From the NCBI GenBank assembly GCA_036399695.1, contig DASWMP010000128.1:1-33209 (forward strand): a stretch of DNA of 33,209 bases, given 5' to 3'. The translations under genes were made by a program, and so were the position numbers. Source of the stretch: DASVEE01 sp036399695. Its GTDB lineage: Bacteria > Acidobacteriota > Thermoanaerobaculia > Gp7-AA8. Below the pieces are notes generated by a model that saw nothing but the letters and a program-made list of their open reading frames with translations, made no database searches and had not been told where the DNA came from. Below are positions 8,269-16,199 of this stretch, piece after piece. Every line of letters begins with the position of its first letter. Position 1 is the stretch's first letter.

Positions 8269-9906
8269 ATGACTCCGCTCCGCGTCCTCATTTGCCTTCT
8301 TCTTGCCAGTGCTTCCGCCGCACTCGCACAACCGCGGATCTGGTTCGTCGATAACGCCCGGCCGAACGGCGACGGCGCGCAGGCCACGCCGTTCAACTCT
8401 CTCGCCTCCGCTCAGAGCGCCGCCGCTCCCGGCGATGCGATCTACGTCTTCCGGGGCAACGCTCCGTATCGTGAATCAGTTGCTCTGCGCGAGCGGCAAC
8501 TGCTCGCCGGCGCCGGCTTTGCCGTCAGACCGCTGCTCGAAGCGCGTGGCATCGCCGTACCCGAAGGGCTGCCGGCGAAAGGGGAGGCCCCGCTCCTCGA
8601 TCTCACCGGAAGCGATCCCGTGTCCGTAGCGAGCGGTGCCGTGGTCGCCGGCCTGAGCTTGCGCACCGGCGGCACCGCCGTACGCATCGCCAATGTCTCC
8701 GGCGTGACGCTCGAGCACATCGCAATCGAAAAGCCGGCGGGGAAAGACAAGACGGACGCGGCTCCCTGCACCGCATGTACTCCGGCCATTCAGCTCACTG
8801 ATGCCGACGACGTTGTGCTCACGGACGTACGCATCGCCGGCAGTACCGACGGTGGCATCGAGGGCGTCCGTGTCACCAATCTGACGTTGACGGCCGTGGA
8901 AGTTCGCAACGCGGGCGACGCACGCCAGGAGCACGGGATCCTGTTGCGGGATCTCCGAGGGCGCGTGGTCATCGACCGCGCCGTCGTCATCGATAGTGCG
9001 GCGCGGCAGCTTCATGTCCTGCAGAATGATGGTGAAGCGACCCTGGAGATCAGACGGAGCCACTTCGATGGTGGACCGCCGCCCAATGGCGCGCAGGCGA
9101 TTCTCATTCAGGCAGGCGGGGAGGCGAAGCTCACGGTCTTTCTGGAGGAGTCGAAGCTCACGGGCAATTTCTCTGACGGCATCCATCTCATCGCCGATGA
9201 ACGGGCGCAACTCGATGCAACCGTCACGAGAAATCAGTTCGCCGGCAGCGCGGCTGCCGTGAACGTGATCGGCTCGAAGGCTGCGCGGCTCCGGTTTCAC
9301 GTCGTGGAGAACACCATCTCGGGCAGCACTGCCACGGCCATCAACCTCGAGGCGGGCGGCGAAAGCTCCGCGCGCGGCGAGATGACGAACAACACTATCG
9401 GACGGAGCGGAGCGGCCGGTTCGGGGGCGAAGTGCGGCAGTTGCAGCGGCATTTCGATCGGTTCCTCTCGCTCCGCGTTCGTAGAGGCCGTCATCACCGG
9501 CAACACCATCCAGCGTGTTGACGGGTTTGGCGTGCGCACTGTAGCGAGAGGCACAGGGGAGATGCGTCTCAGCGTCGCCCGGAACCTCATTCGAGAGCCC
9601 GATACCGGCGCCCTCAGTGCCATCAGCATTCAATCAGGTGCAGGGAAGGGCGATTCAGTTGACGTCTGCGCGGACGTCACCGGCAATACGATTACCGGCA
9701 GTTGGGAGATGCAGCCGATCACCGTCGCCAACAAGCTTGCCACCACGACTCTTTCGCTCGCCGGCTACAGCGGCGATGGCAAGGACACCGCGGCCGTCGC
9801 GCGTCATCTTCAGGCGCGCAACAACAAAGCCGCATCCACCGCGAATCTCAACGCCGCTGCCGGCAACTCGTTCTTGCCGGCAACCGCGGCTTGCACGGAG
9901 AAGTGA
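8269..9906 (+). CDS. Secreted right-handed beta-helix protein, paralogue of the giant protein's C-terminus
   Basis: 545 residues from the ATG at 8269. I chose this start because it yields a clean Sec signal peptide (LRVLICLLLASASAALAQ) and sits after the terminator hairpin; an in-frame ATG at 8185 would overlap the preceding gene. The mature protein begins RIWFVDN and continues with repeated short beta-strand rungs (ITGNTIQRVDG, NTISGSTATAINL), typical of pectate-lyase-like helices, although no catalytic residues can be assigned. It aligns with the last ~850 residues of the giant protein: WFVDN/WFVDD, VTNLTLTAVEVRN/VTGLTLTNIKVRN, GNTIQRVD/GNTVQRVD, NLIREPD/NLVREPD. There is no Shine-Dalgarno. 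It ends 4 bp before the GNAT gene and is probably an outer-surface or periplasmic partner of the collar module. Confidence 0.88.
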   Translation: MTPLRVLICLLLASASAALAQPRIWFVDNARPNGDGAQATPFNSLASAQSAAAPGDAIYVFRGNAPYRESVALRERQLLAGAGFAVRPLLEARGIAVPEGLPAKGEAPLLDLTGSDPVSVASGAVVAGLSLRTGGTAVRIANVSGVTLEHIAIEKPAGKDKTDAAPCTACTPAIQLTDADDVVLTDVRIAGSTDGGIEGVRVTNLTLTAVEVRNAGDARQEHGILLRDLRGRVVIDRAVVIDSAARQLHVLQNDGEATLEIRRSHFDGGPPPNGAQAILIQAGGEAKLTVFLEESKLTGNFSDGIHLIADERAQLDATVTRNQFAGSAAAVNVIGSKAARLRFHVVENTISGSTATAINLEAGGESSARGEMTNNTIGRSGAAGSGAKCGSCSGISIGSSRSAFVEAVITGNTIQRVDGFGVRTVARGTGEMRLSVARNLIREPDTGALSAISIQSGAGKGDSVDVCADVTGNTITGSWEMQPITVANKLATTTLSLAGYSGDGKDTAAVARHLQARNNKAASTANLNAAAGNSFLPATAACTEK

Positions 9907-9910
9907 ATCG

Positions 9911-10390
9911 ATGAACCGAGAAAGAATCACCTTCCGCCCCGAGACCGATGCCGACGCGGATCTCCTCTATCAGCTCTACTCTTCGACCCGAGAAGAGGAG
10001 ATGAAGATGGTCCCGTGGAACGACGCGGAGAAGGAAGGTTTCCTGCGGCAGCAGTTCCAGGCGCAGACAGCGCACTACAAACAGAACTACGCCGACGCCG
10101 AATACCTGATCATTCAGCTCGACGGCCTCCCGGTTGGACGCCTTTACCTGCACGATTCGGCGGCGGATCTGCGCATCATGGAGATCCTGCTGGCGCCATC
10201 ACAACGTGGCAGCGGGATTGGGACGATGCTCATCCGTGAGATCCTCGAGCGCGCGCGAAGCGCAGGGAAGATCGTCAGCATCCACGTCGAGCACTTCAAC
10301 CCCGCCGTGCAACTCTACGAACGGCTGGGCTTCAAGCGCAAAGACAGCTACGGCGTGTATTACCTGTATGAATGGAGCGGGGACGCCTAG
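9911..10390 (+). CDS. GNAT-family N-acetyltransferase
   Basis: 159 residues. The GNAT fold shows a beta4/alpha3 acetyl-CoA loop at QRGSGIGTMLIREILERA and the C-terminal LYERLGFKRKDSYGVYYLYEW. The N-terminal LYQLYSSTREEEMKMVPWNDAEKEGFLRQQF region is given here in parts: STREEE..VPW and KE.FLRQQF. From memory this subgroup often sits beside collar genes, which fits the location. The substrate is unknown; protein or small-molecule amines are possible. It starts 4 bp after the beta-helix stop, so translation is probably coupled. Its TAG stop lies inside the CTAG end of the inverted repeat at 10387-10550. Confidence 0.9.
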   Translation: MNRERITFRPETDADADLLYQLYSSTREEEMKMVPWNDAEKEGFLRQQFQAQTAHYKQNYADAEYLIIQLDGLPVGRLYLHDSAADLRIMEILLAPSQRGSGIGTMLIREILERARSAGKIVSIHVEHFNPAVQLYERLGFKRKDSYGVYYLYEWSGDA

Positions 10391-10550
10391 CGTCGTGTCA
10401 CGCTTGAAAACGTGGGTGCTTTGCGGCGGCGGGCCCGCGCTGCGCCGCCGATCCTCAACGAATGCCACCGCATCGCCTGCGTCGCGGCGGCTTCCATCCA
10501 ACCCACCGGCGCTCGCAAGTCACCCACTTTTAAACGTGACACGACACTAG
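10387..10550. mobile_element. MITE-like element between convergent genes
   Basis: Imperfect terminal inverted repeats of 32 and 30 bp (10387-10418 and 10521-10550) flank 102 bp of unique GC-rich DNA. Reading inward, both ends give CTAG(C/T)GTCGTGTCACG, an A-rich stretch and GTGGGTG. There is no ORF inside. Each CTAG end supplies the TAG stop of a convergent gene: the GNAT gene on + and the DUF6916-like gene on -. CTAG or TA duplication is typical of IS5- or IS630-type transposition, so a non-autonomous element is likely; a bidirectional terminator is the alternative. Confidence 0.7.
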
Positions 10551-10855
10551 TTGAAGATGGCTTCGTACAGTACACCGGGCGTATCGCGCCCGACCGGGAC
10601 GATGAAGATTCCCAAGGTTCCGATCTTCTCGTTCTCCAACGCATAGAGGCCCTGCGGGAGCAGGAAATCGGCGGGCCCGCGGAGGTACCAGGCGAACGAA
10701 TCACGCGCCATGCGAGGATTCAGATGTTTCTCCATCAGGACCGCGGTGTCTTCGACGACCAGCGAGATCTCCCGGCCGTCCGGAATCCGGATGACGAACG
10801 TCTCGCCGATGTACTGCCGTGTGTTCTCGTACGTGAGCTGAGTCAGATCGATCAC
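10547..10855 (-). CDS. DUF6916-like small protein
   Basis: 102 residues from a GTG start at 10855, chosen because GAGAGG lies 5 nt upstream and conservation begins at IDLTQLTYENTRQYIGETF. The C-terminal half carries the family pattern as I remember it: FAWYLRGP.DFLLPQG, an acidic LENEKIGTLGIFIVPVGRD segment, and ..YEAIFN at the very end. It has no signal peptide or membrane segment. It is convergent with the GNAT gene and divergent from the KirBac gene. I recall this family as a frequent neighbour of collar proteins, so it is probably a module component, perhaps structural or chaperone-like; that role is inference. Confidence 0.8.
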   Translation of the reverse strand: MIDLTQLTYENTRQYIGETFVIRIPDGREISLVVEDTAVLMEKHLNPRMARDSFAWYLRGPADFLLPQGLYALENEKIGTLGIFIVPVGRDTPGVLYEAIFN

Positions 10856-10892
10856 GGGGACCTCTCTCGCAGGTATTTGGACCGGGCGCTTT

Positions 10893-10921
10893 TTAGCACA
10901 ATTTGCGTGTTGCGCTACGAT
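10893..10921 (+). promoter_or_regulatory. Predicted promoter of the KirBac gene, possibly leaderless
   Basis: TTAGCA (10893-10898), a 17-bp spacer and TACGAT (10916-10921). The ATG at 10930 begins 8 nt after the -10 box, so the transcript would start at or next to the start codon. No Shine-Dalgarno precedes the ATG. Confidence 0.5.
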
Positions 10922-10929
10922 CTCCTCCG

Positions 10930-11925
10930 ATGAGTGCACTCGAACAGCCCGCCCCCGATGCATCGGTCACCTCATCCGGCCGGGCGACGCCTACAGATCG
11001 CGTCGCGGAGTCCGACCTCGGCTTCGGCACTCTGGTCGCTCGGGAGTCGCGGAAGCGGTTCCTCAACCGGGACGGGACGTTCAACGTGCGGCGGGAGGGG
11101 CTGTCGTTCTGGCAGTCACAGTCTTCCTACCACTACCTCCTCACGATGGGGTGGGGGAAGTTCCTGGGGTACTTCATCGCGTGGTACGTCGTGGCCAACT
11201 TTCTGTTCGCGTGCGGCTACTTCCTCTGCGGCCCGCTGGCGCTGACGCATGGGGAGACGACACCCGGCGCGCGGTTCGCGCAGGACTTCTTCTTCAGCGT
11301 CCATACGCTCGCCACGATCGGCTACGGCAACGTCGCGCCGGTAACGATCGCCGCGAACGTCCTCGTCACCATCGAAGCGCTCGTCGGTCTGCTCACGTTC
11401 GCTCTCATCGCAGGAATCGTCTTCGCGCGCTTCTCCCGTCCCGTGCCTCGCATCGCGTTCAGCGAACAGGGAGTCATCGCGCCGTATCGCGGCGTCACGG
11501 CGTTCATGTTCCGCATCGTCAACCAGCGCAGCAGTGAGCTCGTGGACGTCGCCGCCAAAGTGCTGCTCATCCGCCGGAAGAACGACGGCAGGCACTCCGA
11601 CCGCGAGTTCCTCCAGCTCGATCTCGAGCGAGACCGCGTCGCCTTCTTCCCGCTGTCGTGGACGGTCGTCCATCCGATCGACGAGCAGAGCCCCCTCTTC
11701 GGGATGACGGAAGAGGAGCTCCGTACCTGCGATACCGAGTTCCTCATCCTGCTCGACGCCTTCGACGAGACTTCGGCGCAGACCGTACACGCCCGCTCGT
11801 CGTACAAGGGGGACGAGGTCCTTTTCGGGGCGAAGTTCGCCACGATGTTCAATCCGCCGTCCGACGACGGCATCCTGAGCGTCGACATTCGAAAGCTGCA
11901 CGACGTCGAGCGGGTGAAGGTGTAA
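10930..11925 (+). CDS. Inward-rectifier K+ channel, KirBac type
   Basis: 331 residues. Amphipathic slide-helix region RKRFLNRDGTFNV (about 41-53), outer helix (about 76-100), pore helix and selectivity filter TIGYGN (129-134), inner helix (about 138-160), then a C-terminal cytoplasmic immunoglobulin-like domain beginning RPVPRIAFSEQGVI and running to the end. These are the standard elements of bacterial Kir channels in the inner membrane, which conduct K+ as tetramers. The 40-residue N-terminal extension rich in Ser, Pro and Thr is ordinary for the family. Start at ATG 10930; upstream in-frame codons lack support. Standing alone on its strand, with its own promoter, it is not obviously tied to either flanking operon. 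Confidence 0.95.
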   Translation: MSALEQPAPDASVTSSGRATPTDRVAESDLGFGTLVARESRKRFLNRDGTFNVRREGLSFWQSQSSYHYLLTMGWGKFLGYFIAWYVVANFLFACGYFLCGPLALTHGETTPGARFAQDFFFSVHTLATIGYGNVAPVTIAANVLVTIEALVGLLTFALIAGIVFARFSRPVPRIAFSEQGVIAPYRGVTAFMFRIVNQRSSELVDVAAKVLLIRRKNDGRHSDREFLQLDLERDRVAFFPLSWTVVHPIDEQSPLFGMTEEELRTCDTEFLILLDAFDETSAQTVHARSSYKGDEVLFGAKFATMFNPPSDDGILSVDIRKLHDVERVKV

Positions 11926-11957
11926 ACGTTCACGCCGGCCGCGCGTCCACTCTGATC

Positions 11958-13550
11958 ATGAGACGCAAGGTGCTGGCGCTCCTCCTCGCCGTCGGGTTGG
12001 CCATTCCGGCGACCGCTGACCGCCGCCGTGCCGTCGAGAAGCCCGCCACCGCGGCCGCGGCTTCGGACGACGAGTTCCTCCGCCGCGTGACGCTCGACCT
12101 TACAGGTCAGATCCCCGATGCCGCGACGGTCGTCGCTTTCCTCGATGATCCGTCGCCCGGCAAGCGGCAGAAGAAGATTGACGAGCTGCTGGTGTCGGAG
12201 GCATTCGTCGACCGCTGGACGCTCTGGTTCGGCGACCTCGTGCAGAACGTGCAGATCTCGAACAATGCGCGCGAGTACTACATCGGCCGCAACGCCTACT
12301 ACACCTGGATTCGCACGTCCTTCGCGGCGAACAAGCCGTACGACGCGATGGTGCGCGAGCTCCTCTCCGGCCGGGGCGACAGCTTCGAGAGCGGCGTCGC
12401 CAACTACGTCGTCCGGCAGATCCAGCTCAACGGTCCGCCGCAGGACACGCTCGACAACCTCGCCGCCCACAGCGCCGAAAAGTTCCTCGGCCTGCCCGCC
12501 CTCTGCGTCTCCTGCCATGACGGCTTCGCCCACCTCGAACAGGTCAACACGTACCTGGCGAAGAAGAAGCGGATGGATTTCTGGCGCATGGCCGCGTTCT
12601 TCTCGAAGACGGCGGCCCGTCCGCAGCCGGCGAATCTCCCGGAGAATCCCAATGTCCGGAAGTTCGACGTCCGCGATAACCCCCGCGGCGCTTATCTCCT
12701 CAACACGACGGACGGCAACAAGTCGCCGCGCCAGCCGTTCCCGGGCGACTCGAATGTCGTCGAGCCGGCGTTCCTCCTGACGGGTGAGACGCCGCGCGCC
12801 GGCGAAGACTGGCGCGACGCGTACGGGCGCATGCTCACGGCCGATCGCCAGTTCGCCCGCGCGACCGTGAATCTGCTCTGGAAGGAGCTGTTCGGGCGGG
12901 GGTTCGTCGAGCCGGTGAACTCGTTCGACCTCACCAAGCTCGCCACGCAGCCGAGCGACCCGGCGCTGCTCGAGTCGCTCACCGACAGCTTCATCGCCGG
13001 CCGCTACGATCTCCGGGCGGTCCTGCGGACCATGACCACTTCGGACGCGTACGCACGTTCGCGCCGCGACCGGCGCCTCCCCGCGGAGATGCTGCTCGAC
13101 GCGATCGCGAAAGCGACCGGCGTCCCGTTCCGCTTCAATGTCCAGGGGCTCGGCACGGTCGAGCGCGCGATGCTGCTGCCCGATCCCTTCGAAGGCGGGC
13201 GCCGCACGCCGGCATCGCAGTTCCTCGACAACTTCGGCCGCGGCGATCGCGACGACGTGGCGCGCTCGAACGACAGCTCCGTCATCCAGGCGCTCGCGCT
13301 GATGAACGACACCATCGTGACGCAGCGTGTCCGCCGCAACACCGCCGGCTCCGCGGTCGGACGCGTGCTCGCGAAGACGAGCGACCCCGCAGCCATCGTC
13401 GACGAGCTGTATCTCGTGACGCTCTCCCGCCGCCCGACCGCCGAGGAGCGCTCCTTCGCCACCGGTTATCTGCGAGGCGGCAATCTCGCGGCGCGGACGG
13501 AAGACCTGCAATACGCGCTCATCAACACATCCGAGTTTCTCTTCTACTGA
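11958..13550 (+). CDS. DUF1549/DUF1553 secreted protein with single CxxCH
   Basis: 530 residues. Signal peptide MRRKVLALLLAVGLAIPATA. DUF1549 occupies about residues 37-220 (VTLDLTGQIPDAATVVAFL..DPSPGKRQKKIDELL), including CVSCH at 183-187 in the place where the family has a conserved CxxCH. DUF1553 follows (about 265-525; RATVNLLWKELFGRGFVEP, and LSRRPTAEERSFATGYL near the end). The family is abundant in Planctomycetes and Acidobacteria and is almost always paired with a DUF1501 gene, as here (next gene 9 bp downstream). The function is not established; heme attachment at CxxCH is possible but unproven. It lacks the extra N-terminal cytochrome domain of longer members, so it is on the short side. 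Confidence 0.92.
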   Translation: MRRKVLALLLAVGLAIPATADRRRAVEKPATAAAASDDEFLRRVTLDLTGQIPDAATVVAFLDDPSPGKRQKKIDELLVSEAFVDRWTLWFGDLVQNVQISNNAREYYIGRNAYYTWIRTSFAANKPYDAMVRELLSGRGDSFESGVANYVVRQIQLNGPPQDTLDNLAAHSAEKFLGLPALCVSCHDGFAHLEQVNTYLAKKKRMDFWRMAAFFSKTAARPQPANLPENPNVRKFDVRDNPRGAYLLNTTDGNKSPRQPFPGDSNVVEPAFLLTGETPRAGEDWRDAYGRMLTADRQFARATVNLLWKELFGRGFVEPVNSFDLTKLATQPSDPALLESLTDSFIAGRYDLRAVLRTMTTSDAYARSRRDRRLPAEMLLDAIAKATGVPFRFNVQGLGTVERAMLLPDPFEGGRRTPASQFLDNFGRGDRDDVARSNDSSVIQALALMNDTIVTQRVRRNTAGSAVGRVLAKTSDPAAIVDELYLVTLSRRPTAEERSFATGYLRGGNLAARTEDLQYALINTSEFLFY

Positions 13551-13559
13551 GGTGACGCC

Positions 13560-14843
13560 ATGTGCACGCGCCGCAATTTCCTGAAGACCACCGGCCTCGT
13601 CGCCTCCACCTTCGTCTTCGATCCCGCGCGCCTGTTCGCGTCCACCGCGAGGACGTCGAAAGCGACGCTGCGCAACTCCGCGAAGAGCGTGATCTTCGTC
13701 TTTCTCTCCGGAGCGCCCAGCCAGGTCGACACGTGGGACCTGAAGGAAGGCTCGTGGACGCCCGGCGACTTCGACCCGACCAGCTATGGCGACGTTCGCT
13801 TCCCGCGCGGCCTGATGCCGAAGACCGCGGAGCACATCGACAAGCTCGCGTTTGTGCGCAGCGGCCTGGCGTGGGCGGCGGTGCATCAGCTCGGCCAGAC
13901 CTGGGCGCAGATCTCCCGCAATCCGGCGGGCGCGACCGGCGCGATCGCTCCGCACATCGGCGCGGTGGTGTCGCTCGAGTCGACGCCTGGCGTGCTACCC
14001 GGCTTCATCGCCCTCAACTCCGGCGGCATTCCGACCTCTGGCTATCTCCCGGCCAGGTACGCTCCGTTCGGGATGCAGACCGCCTCCACCGGGCTCGCCA
14101 CGCTCTCGCATCCGGAAGGCCCGGCACGTTTCGCCGAACGTTTCGCGCTCCTGCAGCAGCTCGATCAGCCGTTCAAGCAGGGGCCCGCCACGCCGATGCG
14201 CGACTTCTACGTGCAGGGAAAGACGCTCATCGACGCGCCGGGCGTCAACGAGCTGTTCACCTTCACAGACGAGGAGCGCGCCCGCTACGGCGGCTCGACT
14301 TTCGGCGAATCGCTGATCGTCGCGCGCAATCTCGTCACCGCCGACCGCGGAGCGCGCTTTGTCCAGGTGACGCTCGGCGGCTGGGATCATCATTCCGCGA
14401 TCTACGACAGCGAAGGCGGCATCTACGCGCAGGCGAGCCAGTTCGATCCGGCATTCGGCGCACTCCTCGGCGATCTCGAAGCGCGGAACCGGCTCGACGA
14501 CACCCTCATCGTGGTGCTGGGCGAATTCGGCCGTACCGTCGGCGCGCTGAACAGCCAGCAGGGGAGGGATCACTACCTGCGTATGTCGCTCGTGTTCGCC
14601 GGGGGCGGCGTGCGCGGAGGCCGCGCCATCGGCGTGACGAACGCCACTGGCGAATCAGTCCTCGAGCACGGCTGGAGCCCGCAGCGCGACGTGCGTCCCG
14701 AGGACGTGACGTGCACGATCTACTCGGCGCTCGGCATCGACTACTCCACCGTGCGCACCGACGACCCTCTCGGCCGCGGCTTCGAGTACGTGCCGTATGC
14801 ACGCGAAGGGCTCTACGCACCGATCGACGAGCTGTGGGGCTGA
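13560..14843 (+). CDS. DUF1501 protein, Tat-exported, alkaline-phosphatase-like fold
   Basis: 427 residues. Tat leader CTRRNFLKTTGLVAST at the N-terminus. Body motifs of DUF1501: FLSGAPSQVDTWDLK (about 48-62), GGWDHH (273-278), GEFGRT (321-326) and GRDHY (335-339). The His/Asp-rich motifs resemble the metal-binding blocks of the sulfatase/alkaline phosphatase superfamily, but the substrate is unknown. The ATG follows the DUF1549 stop by 9 bp with GAGGTGA just upstream, so the two form one transcription unit. The pair is presumably periplasmic and functions together. The C-terminus is complete (DPLGRGFEYVPYAREGLY). Confidence 0.93.
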   Translation: MCTRRNFLKTTGLVASTFVFDPARLFASTARTSKATLRNSAKSVIFVFLSGAPSQVDTWDLKEGSWTPGDFDPTSYGDVRFPRGLMPKTAEHIDKLAFVRSGLAWAAVHQLGQTWAQISRNPAGATGAIAPHIGAVVSLESTPGVLPGFIALNSGGIPTSGYLPARYAPFGMQTASTGLATLSHPEGPARFAERFALLQQLDQPFKQGPATPMRDFYVQGKTLIDAPGVNELFTFTDEERARYGGSTFGESLIVARNLVTADRGARFVQVTLGGWDHHSAIYDSEGGIYAQASQFDPAFGALLGDLEARNRLDDTLIVVLGEFGRTVGALNSQQGRDHYLRMSLVFAGGGVRGGRAIGVTNATGESVLEHGWSPQRDVRPEDVTCTIYSALGIDYSTVRTDDPLGRGFEYVPYAREGLYAPIDELWG

Positions 14844-14887
14844 CGCCGGTTAACACGAGCGATAGCCGCCGAAGCGCGGCGTGGCGA

Positions 14888-14893
14888 TATGAT
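14888..14893 (+). promoter_or_regulatory. -10-like TATGAT before the antiporter gene
   Basis: TATGAT lies 14 nt upstream of the ATG at 14908. No Shine-Dalgarno is visible and no clear -35 box, so the transcript would have only a few nucleotides of leader. Supported by the -10 match alone. Confidence 0.35.
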
Positions 14894-14907
14894 TCCCTCG
14901 CTACGCG

Positions 14908-16155
14908 ATGACCGTTGCCGAGCTGCTTCTCGCGCTGATTGCGATCTTCGTCGCCGCTAAAGTCTGCGGCGAGCTGGCGGAGCGTCTAGGTCAGCCCGCG
15001 GTGCTGGGGGAACTGCTCGGCGGCGTCGTCATCGGCGTTTCCGGCCTGCACCTCGTGCATCCGCATGACGTCACGATCCACCTGCTGTCGGAGCTCGGCG
15101 TCATCCTGCTGCTGTTCCTCATCGGTCTCGAGACCGATCTCAAGAAATTGATGGCTGTCGGCGGTCCGGCGACGGCTGTGGCGCTCGTGGGTGTGGTGCT
15201 GCCATTCATTGGTGGCGCGGCGTTCGGGTACGCCATGGGTTTCCGCACGATGGTCGCGATGTTTCTCGGTGCCGCGCTCACCGCCACGTCGGTCGGCATC
15301 ACCGCCCGGGTCCTCTCCGATCTCGGTCATTTGAAAGATGACGAGTCGCAGGTCATTCTCGGCGCGGCTGTCGTCGACGACATCATCGGTCTCGTCCTGC
15401 TGACGCTCGTCGGTACGCTCGCCGAGGGAGGGACGCTGACGTTTCTGAGCGTGGGACGGATCATCGTCGTCGCCTTCGGCTTCGTCATCCTGGCCATCGT
15501 CATCGGCTCGTATCTCGCGCCGGCGCTGATCCGGCTCATCGACCGGATCGACATGGCGCGCGGTCTCTTCTTCTCGTCGATCGTCTTCGCCTTCTTCCTC
15601 GCCTTCCTGGCGCAGAAGGTCGGCTCGGCCGTGATCATCGGCGCGTTCGCCGCGGGGCTCGTGCTCGCGCGGACGCACAAGGGGAAGGAGATCGAGCGCG
15701 AGGTGCACGACGTCGCGCAGTTCTTCATCCCGATTTTCTTCGTCGTCGTTGGCGCGGCGGTGGATCTCACGGCGCTCAATCCATTCAATCCCCTCACGCG
15801 CAAGAACCTGCTGATCGGTCTGGCACTGACGGTCGTGGGCGTCATCGGGAAGCTGCTGGCAGGCTTCGCGGCGTGGAAGAAGGGGCTGAAGAAGAGCGTG
15901 ATCGGCGTTGGAATGATCCCGCGCGGCGAGGTCGGTCTCATCTTCGCGCAGATTGGCCTCTCGGCGAAGCTGCTCGATCCCGGCCTCTACAGCGCGGTCG
16001 CCGTGATGGTCATGCTGACGACGCTCATCACACCGCCGATCCTGCGGCGCATGCTCGACCCGAGGACGCCGGACCGGCGCGATACGGACCTCATTTACGA
16101 CGCCCCCGAAGACAAGCGCAACGACGACGAGATCCCGACGTCGCCGCTGATCTGA
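14908..16155 (+). CDS. CPA2-family cation/proton antiporter (KefB/NapA-like)
   Basis: 415 residues with about 12 hydrophobic segments. Features of the CPA2 family: the N-terminal LGQPAVLGELLGGVVIG repeat motif, LLLFLIGLETDL, the ion-binding AAVVDDI (Asp157-Asp158, both acidic as in electrogenic exchangers) and GVGMIPRGEVGLIFAQIG near the C-terminal repeat. It should exchange Na+ or K+ for H+ across the inner membrane. The C-terminus is a short charged tail, so the KefC-type RCK/TrkA domain is absent. Start ATG 14908 (TVAELLLAL). The next gene starts 44 bp downstream on the same strand and may be co-transcribed. Near the KirBac gene, it may contribute to cation homeostasis. Confidence 0.94.
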   Translation: MTVAELLLALIAIFVAAKVCGELAERLGQPAVLGELLGGVVIGVSGLHLVHPHDVTIHLLSELGVILLLFLIGLETDLKKLMAVGGPATAVALVGVVLPFIGGAAFGYAMGFRTMVAMFLGAALTATSVGITARVLSDLGHLKDDESQVILGAAVVDDIIGLVLLTLVGTLAEGGTLTFLSVGRIIVVAFGFVILAIVIGSYLAPALIRLIDRIDMARGLFFSSIVFAFFLAFLAQKVGSAVIIGAFAAGLVLARTHKGKEIEREVHDVAQFFIPIFFVVVGAAVDLTALNPFNPLTRKNLLIGLALTVVGVIGKLLAGFAAWKKGLKKSVIGVGMIPRGEVGLIFAQIGLSAKLLDPGLYSAVAVMVMLTTLITPPILRRMLDPRTPDRRDTDLIYDAPEDKRNDDEIPTSPLI

Positions 16156-16199
16156 GAGACCTGAACGCCGCGAGCAGCGCGGCATCGTGGAGGAACGAC

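Noticed and set aside
11322..13955. An 877-residue open frame on the minus strand
   Set aside because: It lies opposite the KirBac and DUF1549 genes and is rich in Arg, Glu and Ala, as expected for the complement of GC-rich coding DNA. It has no domain or Shine-Dalgarno.
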